A stretch of DNA of 59,315 nt from an uncultured Sutterella sp. (GTDB taxonomy: Bacteria; Pseudomonadota; Gammaproteobacteria; Burkholderiales; Burkholderiaceae_F): assembly GCA_937943605.1 (NCBI GenBank), contig CALEAW010000019.1, forward strand, positions 1-59,315, written 5' to 3'. The first letter of the stretch is position 1. The number at the start of each line of letters is the position of its first letter. Both the position numbers and the translations under genes were made by a program. The notes below the pieces were generated by a model. The model did not search any database. It was not told the DNA's origin and worked only from the letters and a program-made list of their open reading frames with translations. Positions 1-7,831 of the stretch are shown piece by piece.

Positions 1-6
1 AAAAAA

Positions 7-58
7 GGGGGTGTTGCAAAGTTCAGGAGAACCTGACTTTTGCAACACCCCCTTTCGA
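7..58. terminator. Bidirectional intrinsic terminator downstream of tRNA-fMet
   Basis: A long inverted repeat (GGGGGTGTTGCAAA at 7-20 against TTTGCAACACCCCC at 39-52) is flanked by A-run and T-run, so it can terminate in both directions. On the minus strand it directly follows the tRNA. Confidence 0.85.
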
Positions 59-61
59 TCT

Positions 62-138
<77 letters not shown>

Positions 139-182
139 GCAATTCTGTCGTAACGGATTCGTTGTTCTGTTGAGATTTGAAT

Positions 183-209
183 GTTATACGAACTTTTTGA
201 GTTTGTCAA
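183..209 (-). promoter_or_regulatory. Sigma-70 promoter for tRNA-fMet
   Basis: On the minus strand there is a perfect -35 TTGACA (204-209) and a -10 candidate TATAAC (183-188, 15-nt spacer) or the overlapping TAACAT (17-nt spacer). This sits 45 nt upstream of the mature tRNA 5' end. Confidence 0.6.
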
Positions 210-289
210 GACTTTTTGAAAAAAAAGTTTTTTCTTCGCTATGATGTCTTCAATCTCTAGACAAATTTCGTCCCTTTGATTTATTTCGC

Positions 290-1921
290 ATGGCTACCGA
301 TCCTACCTTTCCAGGTGTCCGTTTAATCACCCCTTCCAACATCGAAGACTTTGTTGCACCCACACCTAGTCACCAAATGAAGGATTTCGAATTTGAACCT
401 TCATGTTGTTCTTTTGGCTTATCGCCCGAATTGGTGGTTGAAGGCTATCGCCAAGGGGCATTCCCATGGCCTTATCCAAATAACGCCGAATATACCCACT
501 TATACCCTTGGGGCCGGCTTTTTCCGTGCACTGTATTTCAAAGCACCAAGATTCACTTGACGCACTCCATGAAAAAACGCGTCAAAGCCGCTTTGCGATA
601 TGAATATCAATCGTTGCCACTCCAAATCTTACTCGACGACGACTTCGATGCCGTGATTGAAGAGATTGCCCTCTATCATCAAGAACGCAACAAAGACACT
701 TGGATGACGCAAGAACTGATTGAGACCTGGAAGGCCCTTCACCAACTAGGTCACGCACATTCTGTGTCAGTCTATGTCGATGATGTTCTTGTCGGCGGCC
801 TTTATTTCACAAGCGTAGGGCGCATGGTCTATGGCGAAAGTATGTTCGCTCGCGCAACGGATGCCTCTAAGTTGGCTTTAGTGGGGTTAGCGGCATTTTG
901 TAGTAGTGTTAATCTTCCTTTCATCGATTGCCAAATGCCGACCGAACACACCCTTCGTTTAGGGGCTGAGATTATCCCGGGAGACCTCTTCCTCAAGCTT
1001 AATCGCACTTTAGCTCAAGCGCCTGATTACAATTGGCTTCGAGCAAAAGGTATGAGCCTCATTCCTTTTATCGAAAAACAATGGCCAGCGTTAGCCCCCT
1101 CACTTGACCAGCGTGATGACGATGCACCTCCGGAGCGCCATCTTACGCAAGCTGGCGGCTTACTCTTTGAAACGGTTCACATCCGTAGCACATGTAATTA
1201 TTTTGACAATCGTTCTTTGACCATGGAAGTTCTTCCGCTTCCGTCAAACGATTCTCGTGTTCAGACGATGTATTGCCAACTCATTTCTGAAGGGTTTCGA
1301 CGAGATAGCACCTACTTGTATCGCTTACGTTGCCAAAATTGCCGTCGTTGTATTCCCACCCGAATTGATGTCACACAATTTCATCCCAATGCCACGATGC
1401 GTCGAACACTCAATCGCAATCGACATTTGATCATGAAAGAAGTGCCATTAGAGGCGATCACTGACGAACAATGGTCTCTTTATCAGCGATATCAGAATGG
1501 TCGTCATACGGGTGGCGCTATGAGTAAGATGACTCGTGCTCAAGTCAACAGCGTGCTTTTTTCTACCTGTTCAGACTCTCGATGCCTTGAATTCCGCACA
1601 CCAAGTGACGCCGAACATCCCAACGACCTCAAGATGGTTTGTATAATAGATTGTTTAGACGACGCAATTAGCGCTGTCTATACGTTCTACGACCCTGATG
1701 TTCCTAAATTAAGTTTAGGCACGTTTGGCATCCTTTCTGAGATTGAATATGCTCAACAGCATGGGTTTCGATTTGTCTATTTAGGCTATTGGCTCCCTGA
1801 CTACCCAAACATGGACTACAAAAAACGTTTTCAGCCCATGGAGATATTCTGGTCAGATCATTGGATTCCAGAACGCACATTCGTCGCAGATCCCAAACTT
1901 CTCGAACCCTTATCTTCTTAA
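290..1921 (+). CDS. Fused leucyl/phenylalanyl-tRNA-protein transferase (Aat) and Asp/Glu leucyltransferase (Bpt)
   Basis: This 543-residue protein holds two N-end-rule aminoacyl transferases in one frame. Residues about 35-250 are Aat-like: GAFPWPY near the N-terminus, then TWMTQELIETW, YGESMFARA and DCQMPTEH, as in the Leu/Phe-tRNA transferase that tags Arg/Lys N-termini. Residues about 280-540 are Bpt/Ate-like: STCNYFDNR, CQNCRRCIPTRID, GTFGILSEIEYA and YLGYWLPDYPNMDYKK, as in the enzyme that adds Leu to Asp/Glu N-termini. In related bacteria aat and bpt are neighbouring separate genes, each about 230-250 codons; here no stop or start separates them. The product would feed ClpS/ClpAP degradation in the cytosol. 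pyrD follows 6 nt later and is probably co-transcribed. The fusion is read directly from the sequence; that both halves are active is inferred. Confidence 0.93.
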   Translation: MATDPTFPGVRLITPSNIEDFVAPTPSHQMKDFEFEPSCCSFGLSPELVVEGYRQGAFPWPYPNNAEYTHLYPWGRLFPCTVFQSTKIHLTHSMKKRVKAALRYEYQSLPLQILLDDDFDAVIEEIALYHQERNKDTWMTQELIETWKALHQLGHAHSVSVYVDDVLVGGLYFTSVGRMVYGESMFARATDASKLALVGLAAFCSSVNLPFIDCQMPTEHTLRLGAEIIPGDLFLKLNRTLAQAPDYNWLRAKGMSLIPFIEKQWPALAPSLDQRDDDAPPERHLTQAGGLLFETVHIRSTCNYFDNRSLTMEVLPLPSNDSRVQTMYCQLISEGFRRDSTYLYRLRCQNCRRCIPTRIDVTQFHPNATMRRTLNRNRHLIMKEVPLEAITDEQWSLYQRYQNGRHTGGAMSKMTRAQVNSVLFSTCSDSRCLEFRTPSDAEHPNDLKMVCIIDCLDDAISAVYTFYDPDVPKLSLGTFGILSEIEYAQQHGFRFVYLGYWLPDYPNMDYKKRFQPMEIFWSDHWIPERTFVADPKLLEPLSS

Positions 1922-1927
1922 CTCATC

Positions 1928-2980
1928 ATGCTTTATTCGCTTTGTCGCCGAGTTCTATTTTCGATGCAGCCTGAAACGGCTCATCAAGTAACTATGGCCA
2001 ATTTGGATTGGGCCGTGCATCTTGGTTTGCACAAATGCTTGACCCATACGCCTGATGAAAATCCGATTGAAGTCATGGGATTACGCTTCCCAAATACCAT
2101 CGGCCTTGCCGCAGGTATGGATAAAGATGGAACGCGTGTGAGCGCCTTCGGGGGTTTAGGATTCGGACACGTTGAAATTGGCACGATTACGCCTTTGGCT
2201 CAACCAGGTAACCCGAAGCCACGCTGCTTCCGCGTCATCCCTGCCAAAGGCATTATTAATCGCATGGGCTTCAATAATGAAGGATGCGACAAGGTCATTG
2301 CAAACCTTCGTAGCGCTGATGCCTTCCGTCTTCGTGGCGGGATCCTTGGGATTAACATCGGCAAAAACAAGGTGACCCCCATCGACAATGCTTTATCTGA
2401 TTATGAAAAGTGTTTAGATGCGGTTTACGACCATGCTGATTACATCGCCATCAACATTTCTTCACCCAACACGCCGAATTTACGCGACCTTCAAGCTACA
2501 GACAAATTTGACGATTTAGTGGCCGGTATCGCGACTCGTCGCCTGGCACTTAAAGAAACACGAAACGGCAAACATGTGCCCATTGCCGTGAAGTTAGCCC
2601 CTGATTTGGAAAACGATGACATTCTACGTTGCGTCGATACGTTAATCGCACACGGCATTGATGGTGTCATCGCAACCAATACAACAATTAGTCGTGACCG
2701 TATCCAAGGCATGCCTAATTGCAACGAGACGGGTGGGCTCTCTGGCGCTCCCTTACGTGAACGATCAACCGAAGTCGTTCGTTTGATTGCTGAACACGTA
2801 AAAGGGGCATTGCCCATCATTGCTTCGGGCGGCGTGATGACGTCGCAGGATGCTGTTGAAAAGATGGAAGCAGGTGCCAAGCTCGTCCAACTTTACACTG
2901 GCTTTATTTATAGTGGTCCGGCCCTTATCGCCGAATGTTCTGAAGCGGTCGCCCGTTGGCGAACCGAACAGAAAGCCTAA
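1928..2980 (+). CDS. pyrD: Dihydroorotate dehydrogenase (quinone), class 2
   Basis: This enzyme oxidises dihydroorotate to orotate in pyrimidine synthesis and passes electrons to membrane quinone. The 350-residue length and N-terminal helix (LCRRVLFSMQPETAHQ) fit the membrane-associated class 2 family. Visible signatures are GLAAGMDKDG (FMN/phosphate region), NRMGFNNEG, the active-site segment NISSPNTPNLR, and SGGVMTSQDA with QLYTGFIY at the C-terminal FMN phosphate site. It begins 6 nt after aat-bpt, an arrangement conserved in Betaproteobacteria, and ends at a strong terminator. Confidence 0.97.
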   Translation: MLYSLCRRVLFSMQPETAHQVTMANLDWAVHLGLHKCLTHTPDENPIEVMGLRFPNTIGLAAGMDKDGTRVSAFGGLGFGHVEIGTITPLAQPGNPKPRCFRVIPAKGIINRMGFNNEGCDKVIANLRSADAFRLRGGILGINIGKNKVTPIDNALSDYEKCLDAVYDHADYIAINISSPNTPNLRDLQATDKFDDLVAGIATRRLALKETRNGKHVPIAVKLAPDLENDDILRCVDTLIAHGIDGVIATNTTISRDRIQGMPNCNETGGLSGAPLRERSTEVVRLIAEHVKGALPIIASGGVMTSQDAVEKMEAGAKLVQLYTGFIYSGPALIAECSEAVARWRTEQKA

Positions 2981-3007
2981 ACACAGGCTTTACACACGAA
3001 CATCGAG

Positions 3008-3038
3008 CGCTACGGTCTCAGGATCGTAGCGTTTTTTT
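3008..3038 (+). terminator. Terminator after pyrD
   Basis: Hairpin CGCTACG (3008-3014) / CGTAGCG (3025-3031) followed directly by seven T residues. Confidence 0.85.
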
Positions 3039-3087
3039 ATTTTTCATTTCTTCACTTTTGACCCTGTGTCATTTCAAAGGATTTGCC

Positions 3088-3597
3088 ATGCCCCGCGTTT
3101 TTGCTGCACTCCTGCTTCCGCACGATGTTTGCGATACTTTGGCTCGTGACGCCAAAGCCTTTGCTCGCTTTGATCCGCTTGCGCGCTTTACGCCAAGCAC
3201 GAACCTTCACCTCACCTTAGCATTTGTAGGTGACGTGACCGCTGAAGAAGCGCATCGCCTATCGGCAGCGATTCGCCCGCTCGCAACGCTCACGCCGCGA
3301 GACATTACGATTGCTCGTGTCGGTACGTTTGATCGCCATCGAATTCTTTACGCAGGCTTGAGCCCTGCCGAAAGCTTGAACCCTGTCGTTAAAGAAGTAC
3401 GTGACACCATCACGCGTTTAGGTCTTCCTATGGATCGTAAAGCTTTCCGTGCTCACATCACCATTGCCCGCGACTGGCGTCGTGGTCACCCCCCGATGAC
3501 CTTACCTACTCGCACCGTACGTCTCTCAGGCCCCGTTCTGATGGAGTCCGTCAAAGATCCCCGTACAGGTATCATTCGCTACCGTCAGGTCATTTAA
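3088..3597 (+). CDS. thpR: RNA 2',3'-cyclic phosphodiesterase (2'-5' RNA ligase family)
   Basis: A 169-residue member of the 2H phosphoesterase family. The two HxT/Sx catalytic motifs are visible as HLTL (about residue 42) and HITI (about residue 126), and the N-terminal FAALLLP strand fits the family. It probably hydrolyses 2',3'-cyclic phosphates on RNA and can ligate tRNA halves in vitro; its physiological role is unclear. I chose the ATG at 3088 because the conserved RVFAALLLP strand begins there and AAAGGA lies 8-13 nt upstream. Longer in-frame starts would run back through the pyrD terminator. It is a single-gene unit with its own terminator. Confidence 0.88.
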   Translation: MPRVFAALLLPHDVCDTLARDAKAFARFDPLARFTPSTNLHLTLAFVGDVTAEEAHRLSAAIRPLATLTPRDITIARVGTFDRHRILYAGLSPAESLNPVVKEVRDTITRLGLPMDRKAFRAHITIARDWRRGHPPMTLPTRTVRLSGPVLMESVKDPRTGIIRYRQVI

Positions 3598-3613
3598 TTT
3601 CACCTAATTCACA

Positions 3614-3652
3614 AAAGGGCTTTTCCATAATGCGGAAAAGCCCTTTCTTTTC
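3614..3652 (+). terminator. Terminator after thpR
   Basis: A 13-bp perfect stem, AAAGGGCTTTTCC (3614-3626) / GGAAAAGCCCTTT (3634-3646), followed by a T-rich tail. Confidence 0.85.
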
Positions 3653-3700
3653 GGTACAATAGCGGCTTTAAAGTATCCATCCCATTCACCTTCTAATCTC

Positions 3701-5710
3701 ATGATCGACCTCCCTATTCGTCCTGGCTTTTGGAATGTCCCTCTTTGGGGCGAAATTGCCGTCTATGTCCTCGGCCTTGCCGCCGTCCTTGTTTTGATTG
3801 CAGGTGTGATTCGTAATCGCAAACTTTGGTTGCAAGGCGCACAAGATCCCCGGCCCGTCACAAATAAGAAGGCGCGTTGGATTGAAGTCATCAAGGGCAT
3901 CTTTACACAAAAGAAAATTCGAGAAACTGGGGCGGGCCGTATGCATGCCATTCTCGCCTGGGGCTTTTTCTTACTCTTTTGCGGTACCGCACTTGCCACC
4001 CTTGACTGGGATATTGGTCACTATGTCTTTGGCAATCAGTTCCTCAAAGGAAATGTCTACCTCGCCTATAAATTCATTCTCGATTGCGCTGGGGTTGCTG
4101 TTTTATTGACGTTGTTGGTTGGTGCCCTTCGTCGTTGGGGTAAGGCCTCTCGCTTACCTCGTGACGGTCGCTTCGTCTGCGCCTACCTGTCACTTGCCTT
4201 TATTGTGATCACTGGCTTTCTCGTTGAAGGGTTACGCCTTGCTGCCACGACGCCCGCTTGGTCTAGTTTCTCCCCTGTTGGCCATCAGATCGCGCAAGCC
4301 CTCTTATCGTTTGGTTTAACGGAAGCCACCTTAAGAAGCATTCATACATGGCTTTGGTCGATTCACGGCTTAGCCTCTTTAGGCTTTATCGCAGCGATCC
4401 CACTCACCTACTATGCCCACTTGTATCGCACGCCTGTCGGCTTAGCGACGCGTGAAGAAAAACCAGCTGGTCAGATTCACAAAATTGAAGACATCGAAGA
4501 ACAAGAAACCTTTGGCATTTCGTCTTTTGAGCAATTCAATACGCGTGACCGTGCTTCCTTTGACGCTTGTACTGAATGTGGCCGTTGTCGTGACGTTTGC
4601 CCGGCCGTTCGCGCGGGTACGCCTTTAGATCCTCGTGCCATGATCGTTAGCTTACGCGATCGTATGCACATGGAAGAAAAGGCATCCTCAGAAGCGAATC
4701 TTCCGACTTTACAGGACATCGTTTCTCGCGACGCCTTGTGGTCTTGCACAACGTGTGGCGCTTGTGCTCAGGCCTGCCCTGCCGGGATCAATCTCCCCGA
4801 CATGATTGTGAATATGCGTCGACACTGGGCACTTGAACAAGGCGAATTTCCAGAAGGCGCCGCAATGGCGCTTGAAAACACCGCCTCTGTTGGCAATCCT
4901 TGGGGATTAGACCCTTACGAACGCATGGACTGGGCTAAGGATCTCGATGTTCCTGTCGCTGAAGCAGGTACCCACTACGACATTCTCTATTGGGTGGGTT
5001 GTGCCGCAAGTTACGACCGTCGTGCTCGTCGCATTGCCCGTAGCATGGTGACCATTCTGAAGGCCGCCGGCGTGAACTTTGCTGTGATGGCCGAAGAGCG
5101 TTGCCATGGTGAATTTGCTCGTCGCTTAGGCGAAGAATACCTCTATCAAACAGCCGCAGCAGAAAACATCGGCAACTTCGCGCAATATGACTTTGATCGC
5201 ATTTTGACCGCGTGTCCGCACTGCTTCAATACGCTCAAGAATGAATACCCGACCTTTGATGACTTCAAATGGCCCGTAGTCACTCACACGGTTTTCATTA
5301 ATGACCTGATCCGTGAAGGTCGTTTGCCTGGGTTAACGAAAAATGACATCCCGACGGTCTATCACGATCCGTGCTATCTCGCTCGCATTAACGGCGTAAC
5401 CGAAGAACCCCGTGCCGTCTTGGGACAGATCTGTGGCACCATGCGTAAGACATACGAAGAAGGCTCAAATACGCTTTGTTGTGGTGCTGGCGGTGGCCAG
5501 ATGTGGATCGAACGTCGTCAAGACACCCCTGTCAACGTTATCCGCCTCAAAGATCTTCGTGAATCGGATAGTGGTTGCATCGCCGTGGCCTGCCCGCATT
5601 GCTTAACCATGCTCGAAAGCGCTAAGTCTTTGACACCTGAAGCCGAAAACACACAGATCGCCGACATCGCTGAAATCGTTGCCGCGGCTTTACCCAAAGC
5701 AGAGGCATGA
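3701..5710 (+). CDS. Membrane-bound (Fe-S) oxidoreductase with CCG domains
   Basis: This 669-residue inner-membrane electron-transfer protein has an N-terminal NarI/DsrM-like part with about five hydrophobic helices (around residues 20-37, 84-100, 122-142, 160-178 and 215-238). Two [4Fe-4S] motifs follow, CTECGRCRDVCP (C290-C300) and CTTCGACAQACP (C349-C359). The C-terminal cysteine-rich CCG domains include CPHCFNTLKNEYP, HDPCYLAR, CCGAGGG and a second CPHC. This matches the HdrD/GlcF-like subunit often paired with electron-transfer flavoprotein and quinone pools. No ETF genes are adjacent, so the electron donor cannot be named. The stop overlaps the start of the IclR gene, so the two are one operon. 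Confidence 0.88.
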   Translation: MIDLPIRPGFWNVPLWGEIAVYVLGLAAVLVLIAGVIRNRKLWLQGAQDPRPVTNKKARWIEVIKGIFTQKKIRETGAGRMHAILAWGFFLLFCGTALATLDWDIGHYVFGNQFLKGNVYLAYKFILDCAGVAVLLTLLVGALRRWGKASRLPRDGRFVCAYLSLAFIVITGFLVEGLRLAATTPAWSSFSPVGHQIAQALLSFGLTEATLRSIHTWLWSIHGLASLGFIAAIPLTYYAHLYRTPVGLATREEKPAGQIHKIEDIEEQETFGISSFEQFNTRDRASFDACTECGRCRDVCPAVRAGTPLDPRAMIVSLRDRMHMEEKASSEANLPTLQDIVSRDALWSCTTCGACAQACPAGINLPDMIVNMRRHWALEQGEFPEGAAMALENTASVGNPWGLDPYERMDWAKDLDVPVAEAGTHYDILYWVGCAASYDRRARRIARSMVTILKAAGVNFAVMAEERCHGEFARRLGEEYLYQTAAAENIGNFAQYDFDRILTACPHCFNTLKNEYPTFDDFKWPVVTHTVFINDLIREGRLPGLTKNDIPTVYHDPCYLARINGVTEEPRAVLGQICGTMRKTYEEGSNTLCCGAGGGQMWIERRQDTPVNVIRLKDLRESDSGCIAVACPHCLTMLESAKSLTPEAENTQIADIAEIVAAALPKAEA

Positions 5711-6522
5711 TGACTAACGCAGAGGATAAGAGCGCACGCTCTGGCATTCAAGTCCTCGACCGTGCTGCTTTATTGCTCTCTAAACTCGAAGCCTCGTCTG
5801 AACCGTTAAGCCTAACAGCTTTAGCAAAAGAGACGGGGCTCTCGACCTCCACCGTCCATCGCATTCTCGGATCCTTGCACAGCATGGGATTTGTCAAACA
5901 AAATGCCATTGGACAATGGAGTTTAGGGCTTCGTTTACTGGAGTTGGGGAACCTCGTTTATGAGCGTTTCATTGTTCGTCAACGCGCACTACCTTTTATG
6001 CAACAACTCCATGCTAAAACGCACATGACGGTCAACTTAGCCATTCGTGACAACGATCGTTTGCTCTATATCGAGCACGTTTTAGCGCCAGAGCAAAAGG
6101 CCAACCAATTGCGTCGCATCGGGTCGTGGGCTCCCCTACACATTACCTCGGGTGGCAAACTCTTTCTCTCCCGCATGTCGCCTGAAGAGCTTCGCGCGTA
6201 TAGCCAACGCACAAGCCTCAAGGTCTGTACAGAACATTCAATTCAGTGCTTAGACAAACTGCTGTTGACACTCGCAAAGGTTCGCGAAACAGGATGGGCT
6301 TATGACCTTGAAGAGTACGAAACCAGTGTCCATTGTGTGGCCGCTCCGATTTTTGGTCAGCAAGGATCCCTCATCGCAACACTCTCTTTGGCTACACATC
6401 GCTCGATAGAGTTTCAACCGCAACATATCGCGACGCTTTGCAACATCACGCAAGCCATCTCAACCGCTATGGGCGCGCGAATTAATGAACGCGTTCGTGG
6501 TCGAGGTTACGGCGACTTGTAA
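5707..6522 (+). CDS. IclR-family transcriptional regulator
   Basis: A 271-residue regulator with an N-terminal winged helix-turn-helix (LSLTALAKETGLSTSTVHRI, about residues 37-56) and the IclR effector domain (LPFMQQLHAKTHMTVNLAI, ITSGGKLFLSRM, SVHCVAAPIF). IclR proteins usually respond to small carboxylic or aromatic effectors. The ATG at 5707 overlaps the upstream oxidoreductase stop (ATGA); a second in-frame ATG at 5710 is equally possible. Coupling suggests it controls, or shares a signal with, that electron-transfer gene. The target is unknown. Confidence 0.9.
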   Translation: MMTNAEDKSARSGIQVLDRAALLLSKLEASSEPLSLTALAKETGLSTSTVHRILGSLHSMGFVKQNAIGQWSLGLRLLELGNLVYERFIVRQRALPFMQQLHAKTHMTVNLAIRDNDRLLYIEHVLAPEQKANQLRRIGSWAPLHITSGGKLFLSRMSPEELRAYSQRTSLKVCTEHSIQCLDKLLLTLAKVRETGWAYDLEEYETSVHCVAAPIFGQQGSLIATLSLATHRSIEFQPQHIATLCNITQAISTAMGARINERVRGRGYGDL

Positions 6523-6540
6523 CCACTTTCACCCTGCCAA

Positions 6541-6579
6541 GAATGTCAAAAGCCCGCATTGCGCGGGCTTTTGGCATTC
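6541..6579. terminator. Bidirectional terminator between convergent iclR-type gene and pbpG
   Basis: A near-perfect inverted repeat (GAATGTCAAAAGCCCGC at 6541-6557 against GCGGGCTTTTGGCATTC at 6563-6579) sits exactly between two converging genes. Its internal AAAA/TTTT suits both strands. Confidence 0.8.
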
Positions 6580-6583
6580 TGAC

Positions 6584-7660
6584 TTAGAACATTTCAAAGG
6601 GTCTTACAGAAGAGAACTGTTCATTGATACGCTCTTCGTTCTCCACAAAGCGTCTCATCGTTTGCATGTCTTGTGCGCGTTGTGCACTATTGGGGCTATC
6701 TAAGAGCACCATCACTACACGACGGTCAGCAAACTCGCTTTGAACAACCATGCAACGGCCTGCTGCGGTCGTAAAACCTGTTTTTTGAACGCCAATCTGC
6801 CAATCTGGATTACCAATCAAACGATTCGTCGTAGTGAGACGCAACTGGTAACGCCCAGCCTTCACGCGTGCCGAAGGCAAAGTCGAGGACTCACGAATCA
6901 CTTCATACTTATGCGCCTCAGCTACAAGCTTAGCTAAATCTCGAGCGGTCGCATGATTACGATTGTCTAAGCCCGAAGGATCAGCAAACTCCGAATCGTC
7001 CATCCCTAAACGCTGCGCGGTTTCGTTCATCTTTTGAACAAAAGCCTTGCGTCCACCTGGATAAGTACGCGCCAACGCAGTGGCTGCGCGATTGTCACTC
7101 GACATCAGCGCTGCTTTGAGCACCGCGCTACGCGTCATGACCATCCCTTTACGCAACTTAGAGCGAGCCGTGGAACGCACGTAGTCCTCACGCGAAATTT
7201 TGATTTTCTCGTTCATCGAGAGACCGCTTTCGGCAATCACCAAAGCCGTCATCAGCTTAGTGACAGAGGCAATAGGCAACTCGATATCCGCATTTTTGCT
7301 AAAAAGCTCTTCCCCTGTATCTTGATCAATCGCCAAAGCAACACTGCTTCCCAAATTGAGTAAATCTGGCGTTTGACGTAATCCAGCCAATGTTGCTTGC
7401 GAAGGAGCGGAGCGCTTCACAGTACGACGAGCTTTACGCTTAGTAGTGCGCTTTGCCACTTTTTTCTTTGTGGCATATTTCGCCTTCTTCGCAGAGGATT
7501 TGAAATTCGTCTTCTTGACTTGCTTTTTAGTAACTTTTTTCTTTGTCGTCTTGACGCTCTGAGCCGTAGCTGCTTCAGCAATGTTTACGCAAAGCGGCCC
7601 GGTTGCTACAAAAGCACCGAGCCCTAAAGTAAGTACAATTTTCTTCCAATTAAAATTCAC
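6584..7660 (-). CDS. pbpG: D-alanyl-D-alanine endopeptidase (PBP7-like, peptidase S11)
   Basis: A periplasmic peptidoglycan hydrolase of the S11 penicillin-binding family. The three catalytic motifs are present: SVTK (S132-K135), SDN (S188-N190) and KTG (K293-G295). An N-terminal signal peptide (residues 1-30, hydrophobic core IVLTLGLGAFVATGPL, ending at IAEA) directs export. Between the signal and the catalytic domain, residues about 35-85 are extremely rich in Lys and Arg, a linker longer and more basic than in E. coli PbpG. The catalytic domain lacks a long C-terminal extension, which fits PBP7-type endopeptidases rather than DacA-type carboxypeptidases. It is a single-gene unit facing the IclR gene. 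Confidence 0.88.
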   Translation of the reverse strand: MNFNWKKIVLTLGLGAFVATGPLCVNIAEAATAQSVKTTKKKVTKKQVKKTNFKSSAKKAKYATKKKVAKRTTKRKARRTVKRSAPSQATLAGLRQTPDLLNLGSSVALAIDQDTGEELFSKNADIELPIASVTKLMTALVIAESGLSMNEKIKISREDYVRSTARSKLRKGMVMTRSAVLKAALMSSDNRAATALARTYPGGRKAFVQKMNETAQRLGMDDSEFADPSGLDNRNHATARDLAKLVAEAHKYEVIRESSTLPSARVKAGRYQLRLTTTNRLIGNPDWQIGVQKTGFTTAAGRCMVVQSEFADRRVVMVLLDSPNSAQRAQDMQTMRRFVENEERINEQFSSVRPFEMF

Positions 7661-7831
7661 GACAGTTGCCTATGGCCTGAAAGGCACTGGAAAAAGAGGT
7701 GCTTTTGTATCTACTCAAACGATACAAAATGAATTTGTTTATTTTAATTAATCACACTCTTTTTCGAAATGGCAACTTACCCGAATTTTCAACTGAATTG
7801 CGACGAATGGTAACCAAAACGGATGAGGCTC

